From positions 62,001 through 126,000 of the forward strand of contig NZ_QULW01000004.1 of NCBI RefSeq assembly GCF_003481825.1: a stretch of 64,000 bases of DNA, read 5' to 3'. Under the pieces are notes generated by a model, which worked only from the letters and a program-made list of their open reading frames with translations, was not told the origin of the DNA and ran no database searches. Position numbers and translations under genes: made by a program. How positions within the stretch are numbered: position 1 is the first letter of the stretch; the number at the start of each line of letters is the position of its first letter. The DNA comes from Clostridium sp. OM02-18AC (GTDB taxonomy: Bacteria; Bacillota; Clostridia; Lachnospirales; Lachnospiraceae). Shown here piece after piece: positions 34,805-44,418 of the stretch.

Positions 34805-36430
34805 CTATTTTAAGTACTCTTTCAGTCCGCCCCAGTGCTCTTCAAAGATACCAGGATCCATCTCTTTTAAGTCCGGAGAGATGACCGGAGTAAATCCGAG
34901 GTGATCCAGAACGTCTTTCTGCAGGTCAATGCCAGGTGCGATCTCGATCAGGGTCATCTTGTGGTCGATCAGCTGGAATACTGCACGCTCGGTCACGTAC
35001 AGAACTTCCTGATTGTCCGGTGCGTACTGTCCGGAGAAGGTGATCTGTCCGACTTTCTCTACGAATTTCTGAATGGTTCCCTCTTCTACGATCTCCAGCT
35101 TTCCACCGCCGACTTTCACTTTTGCCTTGCCCATAAGGGTACCTGCGAAGATAACCTTCGGGGTTGCTGCAGTGATATCGATGAATCCGCCAGGTCCGGT
35201 CAGTCTCTTGCCCATACGGCTTACGTTGTTGTTTCCGTCTCCGTCAACTTCACCGATGCCAAGGCAAGTCATGTTCAGACCGCCGCCGCTGATCAAGTCA
35301 AACATCTCGTGAGGAGAGAGGATTGCTTCCGGGTTATAAGCGCTTCCGAAGCTCGGCAGTGCAGACGGAACACCGCCTACCATACCACTCTCGGTACTCA
35401 TGGTCACATCTTCAATGAGACCTTCCTCAGCAACAACTTTTGCAATGTCAGCCGGCATGCCGACGCCCAGGTTGATGAGGTCGCCCTTTCTTAACTCCAT
35501 AGCGCAGCGTCTGCAGACAACCTTTCTCTCATCGAATGGAAGCGGCTGGATGCTGTCTAACGGAATCTTGATCTGTCCGGAATAAGACGGCTCCCAGTAA
35601 GTTCCCTCAGCCTGCCAGCAGGACTTCGGATCCTTTGCCTGTACCACATAGTCGACTAATTTTCCTGGAATCTTAACATCCTTCGGATTTAAGGTATCTT
35701 TCTTTGCCAGGTACTCAACCTGTACGATAACAATACCGCCATTGTTCTTGACTGCAGTTGCTACCTCAAAGCCCTCGTTCACAACGCTCTCATGTGCGAA
35801 GGAGATATTTCCGTTCTCATCTGCGATGGTTCCACGAAGCAATGCAACATCGCACTTGAATGCCGGGTAGAAAAGGTATTCTTCTCCGTTAAATTCTACC
35901 AGTTTTACCACTTCCTCGGAGTTTGCACAGTCGTTCATGCGTCCGCCTTCTACACGCGGATCTACGAAAGTACCAAGACCGGTCTTGGTGATCAGACCCG
36001 GACGGCCTGCTGCACACTCTCTCCAAAGGTTGATGATGACACCCTGCGGCAGGCAGTGGGTCTCAATCTTGCCCTGACGTGCCTGGTCGCAAAGGGTAAA
36101 TGCACTTCCGATGTGGGCACTGGTCCATTTTGTGATCAGACCCGGACCAGCTTCACCGAAACGGGTAACACCACGGTTTCCATGTTCGGTATCTGCCTCC
36201 GGGAGCGGGTTTCTGTCCCAACCGTTAAACTTGTTTCCGTAACCCCAGTCACCCAGTGCACTTGCCTGCTTTAAGTTTAAGTCACAAGGATGTCCGGTTT
36301 CCGCAAAGTTATCACGGATCGCACATGCAACCTCCTCCGGCCAGCCGGAAAGTCCCATACCGGCAACACCTACGGTTGCGTGGTCCGGGATCAGCTGTGC
36401 TGCTTCTCTGGCAGTAATAAACTTAGCCAT
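34805..36430 (-). CDS. Family I acyl-CoA:acetate/3-ketoacid CoA-transferase (fused alpha-beta)
   Basis: This 541-aa single-chain enzyme resembles propionate CoA-transferase/YdiF. The N-terminal alpha half includes the early VGVAGMGLSGWPEEV and the later DVALLRGTIADENGNISFAHES. The beta half includes KGDLINLGVGMPADIAKVVAEEG and the catalytic Glu347 in VTMSTESGMVGG. It transfers CoA, usually from acetyl-CoA, onto a carboxylate through a glutamyl-CoA thioester. It is transcribed alone and divergently from a PadR regulator, with a PadR-type operator over its promoter (36494-36531). It probably activates a substrate or product of the island. Confidence 0.92.
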   Translation of the reverse strand: MAKFITAREAAQLIPDHATVGVAGMGLSGWPEEVACAIRDNFAETGHPCDLNLKQASALGDWGYGNKFNGWDRNPLPEADTEHGNRGVTRFGEAGPGLITKWTSAHIGSAFTLCDQARQGKIETHCLPQGVIINLWRECAAGRPGLITKTGLGTFVDPRVEGGRMNDCANSEEVVKLVEFNGEEYLFYPAFKCDVALLRGTIADENGNISFAHESVVNEGFEVATAVKNNGGIVIVQVEYLAKKDTLNPKDVKIPGKLVDYVVQAKDPKSCWQAEGTYWEPSYSGQIKIPLDSIQPLPFDERKVVCRRCAMELRKGDLINLGVGMPADIAKVVAEEGLIEDVTMSTESGMVGGVPSALPSFGSAYNPEAILSPHEMFDLISGGGLNMTCLGIGEVDGDGNNNVSRMGKRLTGPGGFIDITAATPKVIFAGTLMGKAKVKVGGGKLEIVEEGTIQKFVEKVGQITFSGQYAPDNQEVLYVTERAVFQLIDHKMTLIEIAPGIDLQKDVLDHLGFTPVISPDLKEMDPGIFEEHWGGLKEYLK

Positions 36431-36493
36431 AATGAAAATACCTCCTCTTTTCTACTATGTAGTAAAATAATTTCTGCGTTATTTTATTAACAT

Positions 36494-36531
36494 ATTATAC
36501 CATGTATACAAGTACATGTAAATATATACAT
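36494..36531 (-). promoter_or_regulatory. CoA-transferase promoter overlapped by two PadR-type operators
   Basis: On the minus strand TTTACA and TATAAT are separated by 17 nt (36494-36522). Two overlapping ATGT-N8-ACAT dyads (36502-36517 and 36516-36531) cover the -35 box and spacer. ATGT-N8-ACAT is the PadR consensus known from Bacillus and Lactobacillus. Repression by the adjacent PadR protein is therefore likely. Confidence 0.75.
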
Positions 36532-36728
36532 GTAAAACCATGACTTTTTTCAGCGTATTCCACGATTTTAAAATCGAATTTTTGTGAAATATCCATGACA
36601 AATTATTTTTCTATTTTTCATTTTCCATTTTTATGTTAAAATTTACATATCAATCATGACATACTGTGATATACAGTACGGCTGTCTTCCCAGGGAGCTG
36701 CCATTTTTGATATAGGAGGAACGTTCTT

Positions 36729-37286
36729 ATGAGAACTTTAAAATATGCGATTCTGGGACTGATCAATCGGGAGCCCATGACCGGCTACGATATCACCCGC
36801 GAATTTAACAGCAACAACCTTGCAAATTTCTGGTACGCCAAGCACAGCCAGGTCTATCCGGAACTGAGCCGTCTCATGGAAGAAAAACTGGTCACCTGCG
36901 AAGTGATCATCCAGGGAGAAAAGCTGGAGAAAAAACTCTACTCTATCACCGATGCCGGAAAACAGCAGCTTCAGGAATGGCTCATGAAAGACGAAGCGCT
37001 GGAAGCCACCCCGAAGGATGTCTTCCGCCTGCGCATGTACTTTTCTGATTTTATGACCCCGGAGCAGTTAAAAACCCATCTTACCAACCAGCTCCAAAAG
37101 CATATCTTAAAAGAACAGTACCTGTCCGATATGATGCAGGAACATCACAATAATATTGCCCCTGCCATCGGCACCCGTGAATTCGGCGACTTCATGGTAC
37201 TGGAAGGCGCTATCATGCGCGAAAAATCCTATATCGACTGGCTCCGGGACTGTCTCAGCCGCTGCTCTGCTTCCTCTGCAGACTGA
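36729..37286 (+). CDS. PadR family transcriptional regulator
   Basis: This 185-aa PadR protein has a winged helix at residues 1-80 (LKYAILGLINREPMTGYDITREF, WYAKHSQVYPELSRLMEEKLV) and a C-terminal coiled-coil dimerisation region (AKHI-type, about 90-180). PadR repressors respond to phenolic acids in several genera and to other ligands elsewhere. AGGAGG precedes the ATG by 9 nt. It is divergent from the family I CoA-transferase and probably represses it. Its 3' end overlaps the convergent DUF4125 gene by 58 nt. Confidence 0.9.
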   Translation: MRTLKYAILGLINREPMTGYDITREFNSNNLANFWYAKHSQVYPELSRLMEEKLVTCEVIIQGEKLEKKLYSITDAGKQQLQEWLMKDEALEATPKDVFRLRMYFSDFMTPEQLKTHLTNQLQKHILKEQYLSDMMQEHHNNIAPAIGTREFGDFMVLEGAIMREKSYIDWLRDCLSRCSASSAD

Positions 37287-37945
37287 TACCCATAGCAGCG
37301 CGCCATGTAGTCCATCTGTAAGACCTCCGGATGTTTTTCCTGCTGTTCTAATGTTTCATAGCAGGCTTTTAAACATGCGAGGGTCTTTTCGGAATAGGTC
37401 GATAACTCTCCCATTGCATACGTCTCCACCGATGCCTCCCCCGGGTAAGCATCTTTCTTTCGGACTGCCCGCCCCTGACTGCCAAACAATGGATGACTTT
37501 CATGGAAACGCTCCATCCATCTGGTCTGAAGTTCGGTCAGTTCCGACACCAGTTTCTGTTTTTCTTTGGAAAGCACCGGAAGCTCTTTTGCAATCTTCTG
37601 ATATTCTTCCGGGCAGGTATCCTGCATCATATAAGCGTATTTTTCTGTGAGAAGGTTTCTGCCCTGTTTTTCTGCCTGCTGCAGATCGTTCCGGTAAGAT
37701 TCCAGGCTTACCCGGTCCCATACCACAAACTGGCTTCGCCGCATAATATCGAAGGTTTCCCAGTCATCCTGGCAGCCGGCTCTTCCGCCTGCATTAGAAA
37801 CCCGGTCAAACATCGCCCATTCCGTCTGGACGATTTCCTTGATCAAGGCTTCGTTATCAAGATTTGCATCTTTCCGTTCCGGATTCCATTCTTTGTTTCC
37901 CAGATTCGATTCTTCCTGTGCCATGCTTTTTTCATCTTGCTCCAT
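37229..37945 (-). CDS. DUF4125 family protein
   Basis: This soluble 238-aa protein is acidic at the N-terminus. The conserved stretch EIVQTEWAMFDRVSNAGGRAGCQDDWETFDIMRRSQF matches my recollection of DUF4125. It contains no membrane helices and no recognisable enzyme motif. It is the last gene of the long GRE operon, 123 nt after the DUF4037 gene. Pairing of DUF4125 and DUF4037 with GRE genes suggests an accessory role in GRE maturation, repair or regulation, but no biochemical function is known to me. Confidence 0.65.
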   Translation of the reverse strand: MEQDEKSMAQEESNLGNKEWNPERKDANLDNEALIKEIVQTEWAMFDRVSNAGGRAGCQDDWETFDIMRRSQFVVWDRVSLESYRNDLQQAEKQGRNLLTEKYAYMMQDTCPEEYQKIAKELPVLSKEKQKLVSELTELQTRWMERFHESHPLFGSQGRAVRKKDAYPGEASVETYAMGELSTYSEKTLACLKACYETLEQQEKHPEVLQMDYMARCYGYQSAEEAEQRLRQSRSQSI

Positions 37946-38068
37946 TTCTATATCACCTCCTTCTTTTTATTTCATCGCCGCATCCGGCCTGTCATTCTCA
38001 TTCCAGTGCTTTGGTTGTCCGGTTCTTTCCAAACCTATCACTCGTCCAGATGACATGTTGTATACACC

Positions 38069-39004
38069 CTACCCGTACAGCCACGGCAATGCCGCAATGT
38101 GCGGGTCCTGAATCTGTTTCATGAGTTCATCAAGACTATTCTGCAAAAACGGATCGGTCGTCCCGATCAGCTCCTGTCGCTGCCACTCGGCAGAAATCAG
38201 GCTGCAGATCATTTCAATAAGTTCCTGTTTCTGCTCCCAGAAGGAGGACTCTGGGCATGGATCCATTAACTGCGCAAACAGCTTCTGCGTCGTTCCCAGA
38301 ATCGGAAGCTCTCCAAGCCCCCTGTGCATCCATTTATAAAACGGCGCATACCGATGGTTCAGCAGGTAGATCATGACCATGCCATGACGCACAAACTCCG
38401 CGAGCGCCAGCCCCGCTGCCACGTATTCCCCGCGCCGCACGCTGCGCGGCAGATTGTACTGTCCGGACTGGGACATATTCGCTGCCCGTGCCACCATCTT
38501 TTTGATGCGTACATCCTCCGGATGCCCGGCCTTTAAGCGGCCGCGGACTTCCAGAAAAGAGCCGCTTCCTTCTTGAAAGACAGCGCCGTTTGTTGCGACT
38601 GCCAGATAGCTGTCCGGCAGGTTCAGCCACTCCATCTGTGTCTGCGGCCCCACTGTACTGCCAAGGAAATGACGGTAAAACGCCCCACTCTCCCACACAC
38701 CAACCCGGTGGCCGCTCATACGGCTGTCACGGCGGACCGGCATCCCGTAAAATGAGGCAGGGAGTGCCTCATATTCTGCTATGAGCCGCTCCCCGATCTC
38801 TTCCATGAGTTCCCGGTCCAGCCATAAGCAGAAGGCCGGACCGAAATCATGGTCTCTTGAAATTTCATCGTCAAATCCAAAACACTCGGAACCTTCCCCA
38901 CACAGACCAATTGTGATGCGCGACATATACGCCCCGAAACGCTCCTCTAGCATAGGGCGTCCGTACTGCATAAAGTAGTCTCTTGCAAGGTTCATTCCTT
39001 TCAT
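38069..39004 (-). CDS. DUF4037 protein, nucleotidyltransferase-like
   Basis: This 311-aa soluble protein has near residues 33-53 the motif GEGSECFGFDDEISRDHDFG. It resembles the polymerase-beta-type nucleotidyltransferase signature G-S-x-G-x-(D/S)-D-x-D, with candidate catalytic Asp residues in SRDHDF. The remainder is helical and reminiscent of DUF4037. If active it could add a nucleotide to a small molecule or protein. It follows the MatC-like permease by 18 nt in the GRE operon. The substrate is unknown. Confidence 0.7.
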   Translation of the reverse strand: MKGMNLARDYFMQYGRPMLEERFGAYMSRITIGLCGEGSECFGFDDEISRDHDFGPAFCLWLDRELMEEIGERLIAEYEALPASFYGMPVRRDSRMSGHRVGVWESGAFYRHFLGSTVGPQTQMEWLNLPDSYLAVATNGAVFQEGSGSFLEVRGRLKAGHPEDVRIKKMVARAANMSQSGQYNLPRSVRRGEYVAAGLALAEFVRHGMVMIYLLNHRYAPFYKWMHRGLGELPILGTTQKLFAQLMDPCPESSFWEQKQELIEMICSLISAEWQRQELIGTTDPFLQNSLDELMKQIQDPHIAALPWLYG

Positions 39005-39022
39005 AGGTTTCTCCGTTTCTTT

Positions 39023-40318
39023 TTAAATGTGGAAGAATCCAAATAATCCAAGGGTAGCTACGATCGCTACAGAAATCGGAATGATGATCGCTACCGGAAT
39101 CATCCAGGTTGATAACTGATCTTTTACCTTCATGTCCGGGCATCCTGCAATTGTCATTGCACCACCGGTTGAGAACGGAGATACAGAAGAACTCATAGCT
39201 CCGATGAAAATGCAGGAGAACAGCATAACCGGATTCAGACCAAGGTTTGCTGCAAGTCCTTCTACCATTGGGTATAACAGCGGACATACAACACCGGTAC
39301 CGCTGGAGAAGAAGCTTAAGAATGCTGCAAAACCAACCAGTGCAGCCGGTACCAGGGCTTTCGGAATACTGTTACTCATGATATTTGCGATTGCATCGGT
39401 CATACCGGCGTCTTTTGCAACACCAAGAAGCATCGACATACCGGCGATCAGAATCAGGGTATTCATCGGGATCTTGCGGATCACTTCTCTCTCATCGCCA
39501 AGTTTCAGGAATACTGATAAGATTGCTGCAAATACCATAACAGCCTGAGGCTGACATACTGCTGCGACTTTCGAAATAAACGGAGTCTTTACCCAGGTAT
39601 TTAAGATTGCCGGCACAACCATGGCAACTAAAGCAACGATCAGAAGGGTAAGCTGTTTTTTCTGGGTCGGATTAAACTTTTCCGGTTTTTCTACATTGAC
39701 TCTTGCTGCTTTGTAGCCTTTGAAAATGATGTAGCATACAGCGATAACAAGAAGCTGTTTAATGCAGGCATTGATCCAGATATAGTAGCTGATCTGGTTT
39801 GCACTTGCCGCATAGCTTGTGTTTTCGATCAGGCTCTTGGAAACAACACCGCCGTAACCGTTGATCGGGTTATCACCGCCAATGGTTGTTGCACAGGCAA
39901 CTGCGATCGCAAGCAGGATTGGGTGGATCTTTGCACTCAGGCCAATGGAGAATGCCAGCGGTCCAATGATGGCCGGTGTGGAAGCGCCTGCGCCAAGGAA
40001 AGCAACAACTGCACAAACCAATGTGATGACCCACGGGATCAGTTTTGCGTTGCCGTTTAATACGTACAGAAGATTTTTTGCAAGCAGATCCATGGTTCCG
40101 TTGCTTGTTGCATAGTTAAAGAACAGTGCGATCGCAAGCAGATAGAATACAATGTTGGTCGGCCAGTATCCAATGACTGAGGAAACCTTACCGCCATCTA
40201 CCATAAGAACCCCGATCAGGAATGCAAACCCCATTGCAATGATTCCTGCGTTTACTTTAAATTTCCATCCAATGATGATCGCCAGAATGATCGCGATCAA
40301 AGATATCGTTAATGTCAT
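39023..40318 (-). CDS. MatC/SLC13-like carboxylate permease (copy 1)
   Basis: This 431-aa membrane protein has ten to twelve helices. The N-terminus ISLIAIILAIIIGWKFKVNAGIIAMGFAF resembles the MatC dicarboxylate carrier N-terminal domain. Internal repeats FLGAGASTPAIIGPLAFSIG and SSSVSPFSTGGAMTIAGCPD resemble SLC13/ion-transporter hairpins. It probably imports a di- or tricarboxylate. The start at 40318 follows a GGGGG. It lies 18 nt after the MmgE/PrpD gene, so uptake and first conversion are likely coupled. A related permease is at 49194. Confidence 0.82.
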   Translation of the reverse strand: MTLTISLIAIILAIIIGWKFKVNAGIIAMGFAFLIGVLMVDGGKVSSVIGYWPTNIVFYLLAIALFFNYATSNGTMDLLAKNLLYVLNGNAKLIPWVITLVCAVVAFLGAGASTPAIIGPLAFSIGLSAKIHPILLAIAVACATTIGGDNPINGYGGVVSKSLIENTSYAASANQISYYIWINACIKQLLVIAVCYIIFKGYKAARVNVEKPEKFNPTQKKQLTLLIVALVAMVVPAILNTWVKTPFISKVAAVCQPQAVMVFAAILSVFLKLGDEREVIRKIPMNTLILIAGMSMLLGVAKDAGMTDAIANIMSNSIPKALVPAALVGFAAFLSFFSSGTGVVCPLLYPMVEGLAANLGLNPVMLFSCIFIGAMSSSVSPFSTGGAMTIAGCPDMKVKDQLSTWMIPVAIIIPISVAIVATLGLFGFFHI

Positions 40319-40336
40319 AATCCCCCGCCCCACTTT

Positions 40337-41713
40337 CTATAAGATTGCTGTAAATTTTTCGATGTTATCCAGTTCTTCCAGATGCTCCACCATATCTGTA
40401 ATCTGATCCAGAGTCTCTTCTGTCTTTTCATGCAGGCTATGGCGTGCACAGGATTTCAGTTTTTCCTTCAATTCCTCCATGGAAGTATCTTTTCGTTCTT
40501 TTCCGACTTCCGTGTAGAAATAATGGAACTCTCCCCTGGAAGTATAAATGGTCACATCCGTATTCATACCTTCCGTTTTTCCCCATCCCTCATTGGTTTC
40601 ATGCGTAAATTTCGAAGCCAGCTCCAGCACACGTTTGTCTTTGAATGCTTCCGGCTGGAAATCATCCAGTGTTACATTTCCTTTCACCAGTGCAACCGAT
40701 GCGGTATACGGAATACTGAATTTTCCAATGATCGATGTCGTCGGGGCTTTCCGGATCTCTTCCGGTTCCATCAGCATTTTGTTTCGCTGTGAAACAACCA
40801 CATGAATTCGCTCGATCTCTTCTGGAAGAATGTGATGCTGCTTTGCAAGTTCTGTCACTGCAATGATTCCCGGATGTGTTCCTGCACAGCTTGGCCACAG
40901 TTTGAAATACAGGCTTCCCGCATAATATTTCTTTCCAAGATCTTCTGTTACCCGCTCTAATGTGCAGTTGTCTCGCGCATACGCATGGTAAAATCCAAGT
41001 TTTCCTTCCAGCGGTTCCTCAAACCCGTTTAATCCCTTTGCAGCGATCTGTCCGCTCAGCACTGCGTTCCGCGCTGAAAATGCTTCTCTGACAGAGCGCA
41101 TGACGGTTTTGGAATTATTCATCAGTTCGGAACTGCAGGTTGTCTGACACAAGTTAAAACTGAATGCGTCCACGATCTGCTTCGGTGTAAGATCCAGCAG
41201 CTTGCAAACTGCTGCCGTAGCTCCAAATGAGGTATAGATCGTCGGCATGTAATATCCGTACTTTTCCAGATCCTCATTGGATCCCAGTGAAACACGGCAG
41301 GCTGTCTCGCTTCCAAGAACCAGCGCAGTCAAAAGCTTTTTTCCATCTACATTTCCAAGTTTTTGTGCAACTGCCAGTGCTGCCGGAAACGTAGAAGCAT
41401 TGGAATGAACCACTGCATCCATCTGGGTATCTCCAAAATCCAGTGAATGGGCCATGGCTGCATTTGCGAATGCTGCCCAGCCTGCAGGCAGTTTCCTGTC
41501 AAAACCGATGACGGTTGCTTCTCCTGCTCCGCCGCTGCTGTTCTCCACTGCCAGTTCCACAAATTCCCGACATCCGTCACCCAGTGTTGCTGCACCAAGT
41601 GTGATACCAATTCCATCTACAATGGATTTTTTCTGGGTCTCAAAGACTTCTTTCGGAATATCTTCGTATTGTGTTTCTGCAATGAATTTTGCTAACTCAT
41701 AGCTAATCCCCAT
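40337..41713 (-). CDS. MmgE/PrpD family protein
   Basis: This 458-aa protein has the MmgE/PrpD signature HSLDFGDTQMDAVVHSNASTFPAALAVA, and SCAGTHPGIIAV at the start of the C-terminal small domain. Characterised members are 2-methylcitrate dehydratase, cis-aconitate decarboxylase and iminodisuccinate epimerase, all acting on di- or tricarboxylates without Fe-S clusters. This one probably dehydrates, decarboxylates or epimerises a polycarboxylate. The start at 41713 is set by GGGGGAG 3 nt upstream. It sits between GRE1 and a carboxylate permease, which fits a shared pathway. The exact reaction is open. Confidence 0.88.
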   Translation of the reverse strand: MGISYELAKFIAETQYEDIPKEVFETQKKSIVDGIGITLGAATLGDGCREFVELAVENSSGGAGEATVIGFDRKLPAGWAAFANAAMAHSLDFGDTQMDAVVHSNASTFPAALAVAQKLGNVDGKKLLTALVLGSETACRVSLGSNEDLEKYGYYMPTIYTSFGATAAVCKLLDLTPKQIVDAFSFNLCQTTCSSELMNNSKTVMRSVREAFSARNAVLSGQIAAKGLNGFEEPLEGKLGFYHAYARDNCTLERVTEDLGKKYYAGSLYFKLWPSCAGTHPGIIAVTELAKQHHILPEEIERIHVVVSQRNKMLMEPEEIRKAPTTSIIGKFSIPYTASVALVKGNVTLDDFQPEAFKDKRVLELASKFTHETNEGWGKTEGMNTDVTIYTSRGEFHYFYTEVGKERKDTSMEELKEKLKSCARHSLHEKTEETLDQITDMVEHLEELDNIEKFTAIL

Positions 41714-41799
41714 GGTCTCCCCCTTCTCCCCATCAATTTTCTTCATCTTAGCATCGCGCGACATGTTCGACAATCTTTTCACACAAAATCAAAATTATG

Positions 41800-41873
41800 T
41801 GTGCATCAAGCACAGATTGATTTTTCATGTTTGTGCATAAAATCCAAATGCCGGCGCATACACTGCACCGGCA
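41800..41873. promoter_or_regulatory. Intergenic control region between GRE1 and the MmgE/PrpD gene
   Basis: Two TGTGCA sites (41800-41805 and 41832-41837) lie 87-119 nt upstream of the MmgE/PrpD start, matching the half-site seen at 31263. A TGCCGG/CCGGCA hairpin (41849-41873) with a T-rich minus-strand tail may end or attenuate the GRE1 transcript. Confidence 0.45.
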
Positions 41874-41985
41874 TCTGAGTTCTCTCAATCTGCCAGCTGC
41901 AGCCTGACCGTGCAGCTGACATTTTCCTTCGGTTGTTGCTTCTGTTTTTTTCCTGAAGTTTTGCCGCAATTTCCGTTCCTGCGTT

Positions 41986-44388
41986 TTAGAGTTCCTGCTC
42001 CGTACGCTTAATCAGCTCATCCTGAACACGCTCGGTCAGCGTTACATAATATGCGCTGTAACCGGCTACACGGACAACCAGGTCACGGTATTTTTCTTTT
42101 TCTACTTTTGCTGCTTCCAAGGTCTTCTTATCCACAACGTTGAACTGGATCTGCTTGCCGCCGTTGGTTAAGTAGGTCTGGATCATAACAGCCAGTTTTT
42201 CCAGGTCGCTCTCGGTTTTGAGCGTATTCGGTGAGAACTTCATATTCATCAGGGTTGCCATAAACTCGCCCTGCGGGATCTTCATGGCACTCTGCAACAC
42301 AGCCAGCGGTCCGGAGGTATCTTTTCCCTGTTCCGGGCTGATAGACGCGTCTGCGAAGGTCTCGCCTGCCATACGTCCGTCCGGGGTTGCGCCTGTCAGT
42401 GCGCCGCCCGGTGCGTGTGCCGTGATGGAAATTGCAGTCGGCAGGACCGGTTTTCCGCCAAATGCGGAGGTAAAGGTACGCACGATCTGGCCAAGGTCAT
42501 GCCAGAGTCCTGCGCCGATCTGGTCTACATAGTCGATATTGTTGCCGTACTTCGGTGCATCCAGGCATTCCTTATGCTCTTTCTCGTAGCCTTCCCAGTT
42601 TGCCTTTAATGCCTCGTACATGGTTTCTGCGCTCATGTTCTTGTCATCGAATACATTTTTCTTGATGGAAGCCAGAGAGTCGATGGTGTTTGCCATACCG
42701 ACTACGTTGATGGCACATCCATTCTCAAACGGCATGACACGGCTTAAACCGTCTTTTGCCACCTTCATGCCATCTACCAGGAATGCACTGTGGAAGACAT
42801 CCGGATACAGGCGTCTCTGTGCCATGATCAGGATATTGTGCTCCTCTACGACCATGCCGATGACGGTCTTTAACTGGGTCTTGAATGCCTCATAGAATTC
42901 CTCGTAGGTCTTGAAATCTTTAAATTCTCCGGTCTTCGGTCCGATCTGATAGCCGGTTCTCGGGTTGACACCATTGTTGATGGCAAGTTCCAGGATCATC
43001 GGCACCAGCATCATGCCGAATGCCTGGTTTCTGGAAGCGCCCGGAAGCATTAAGTCCATGCAGCCTGCAATGGCGAATTTCCGCGCCTCGTGAATATCGA
43101 TGCCCTCTTTTACCACAAAGTTAATGTAGCTGTCCTCTGAGATAAATGCCGGCATACCGATACCGGTACGGACAACTTCCAGACCTTTGATGAGTAGTTC
43201 CTTCGGTGTATTTTTGTTGACACGGATAGTCAGGGTATTGTGCGGAGTCTTAGTCTCCTTTGCTGCTTCCAGAAGCAGGTAAGTTACCTCATTGGTCGCA
43301 TCGTTTCCCTCGGTGTCACAGCCGCCGATGACAAAGTTGTGCCATCTCGCCATACCTGCCCATTTTTCACGCTGGCCCTTGCCGCCGCCTACAAAGTTCA
43401 TCTCCATAATCTTTAAGCGGAGCAGCTCAAACAGTTCCAGTGCCTCATCGCGGGTGATACGGCCTGCTTCCAGATCTGCCTTATAGTACGGATACATGTA
43501 CTGGTCAAAACGGCCGCCCGGAGTGGTACCGGAACCGATCAGGATCCAGTAGAAGTAAAAGGCCTGTACTGCCTCGCGCAGGGTGCGTGCCGGTTTTGCC
43601 GGAACCTGACGGCAGGTCTCGGCGATCTCTAAGAGCTCGGCTTTACGCTTTTCATCCGGTTCTTTTGCTGCCATCTCTTCTGCCAGGTCTGCATAGCGGT
43701 TTGCCAGACGGATCATGGCCGGGAAGCCGATGATGCAGGCTTTATAGAAGTCTGCCTGCTCCACTGCCTCATCGCTGTAGAAGCGTAAGTTTAACAGGCG
43801 CTCCTTTGCCTCGTCCACGATTGCCTGATAACCGGTAGCGATCACCTTCTCATAATCCGGGCAGTTTAAGCTGGTCGGTCCCATGCCAAGGCCCCAGCCC
43901 ACACCGGCTGCGCCCTGTCCGCGGCCCTGGTTCTTTTTCTGCCACGGCGGGCATAAGAATCCGGCTTTGATAAACGGCCACAGACGCTCATCGTTATAGT
44001 AGCTGCCCTGCCACTCATCCTGGGTTCTTCCCTTATCCAGGAAATAATCATCCAGGCTTCTTAAGACTTTTCTTTCTTCATCGGTGATGGTGATCTGGCC
44101 GCCTGCTAACAGATCATCCAGATCGTCATCCGGCCAGCCCGGACCCTGGGAGCCAAGCTCCATGCCCATCGGCTTGCTGGCTACGTTGCCAATGATCAGT
44201 TCATCATCCTGAATGAAGATGGTCTTCTTGTCCAGATAATCTGCCACTGCCTGTGCACGGCGGATGATCTGCGGATATCCGTCATTCTTCTCAAAGCTGT
44301 CCTTGATGATCTGCGCCTTCTCCACACAGATCGGATACTGTTTGACACTGCGGATCCGTTTTTTAACCCGTTCTACACGTTCTGTCAT
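41986..44388 (-). CDS. Glycyl radical enzyme 1
   Basis: This 800-aa GRE has a PFL-like barrel domain (to about 640) and the glycyl radical domain at the end. The radical Gly is Gly776 in VVRVAGYSAYY. The thiyl-radical Cys is Cys443 in AIAGCMDLMLPG. The residue two after Cys is Asp445, whereas glycerol, propanediol, choline, hydroxyproline and isethionate enzymes have Glu there. The region WHNFVIGGCDTEGNDATNE is conserved with GRE eliminases. The start at 44388 (MTERVER) follows AAGGGG. Closest paralogue here is GRE3. It needs activation by the radical SAM enzyme at 47963. The reaction is unknown: elimination, decarboxylation and C-C addition all remain possible. Confidence 0.9.
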   Translation of the reverse strand: MTERVERVKKRIRSVKQYPICVEKAQIIKDSFEKNDGYPQIIRRAQAVADYLDKKTIFIQDDELIIGNVASKPMGMELGSQGPGWPDDDLDDLLAGGQITITDEERKVLRSLDDYFLDKGRTQDEWQGSYYNDERLWPFIKAGFLCPPWQKKNQGRGQGAAGVGWGLGMGPTSLNCPDYEKVIATGYQAIVDEAKERLLNLRFYSDEAVEQADFYKACIIGFPAMIRLANRYADLAEEMAAKEPDEKRKAELLEIAETCRQVPAKPARTLREAVQAFYFYWILIGSGTTPGGRFDQYMYPYYKADLEAGRITRDEALELFELLRLKIMEMNFVGGGKGQREKWAGMARWHNFVIGGCDTEGNDATNEVTYLLLEAAKETKTPHNTLTIRVNKNTPKELLIKGLEVVRTGIGMPAFISEDSYINFVVKEGIDIHEARKFAIAGCMDLMLPGASRNQAFGMMLVPMILELAINNGVNPRTGYQIGPKTGEFKDFKTYEEFYEAFKTQLKTVIGMVVEEHNILIMAQRRLYPDVFHSAFLVDGMKVAKDGLSRVMPFENGCAINVVGMANTIDSLASIKKNVFDDKNMSAETMYEALKANWEGYEKEHKECLDAPKYGNNIDYVDQIGAGLWHDLGQIVRTFTSAFGGKPVLPTAISITAHAPGGALTGATPDGRMAGETFADASISPEQGKDTSGPLAVLQSAMKIPQGEFMATLMNMKFSPNTLKTESDLEKLAVMIQTYLTNGGKQIQFNVVDKKTLEAAKVEKEKYRDLVVRVAGYSAYYVTLTERVQDELIKRTEQEL

Positions 44389-44418
44389 GCTGTTACCCCT
44401 TTCTTGTTTTACGGTTTT

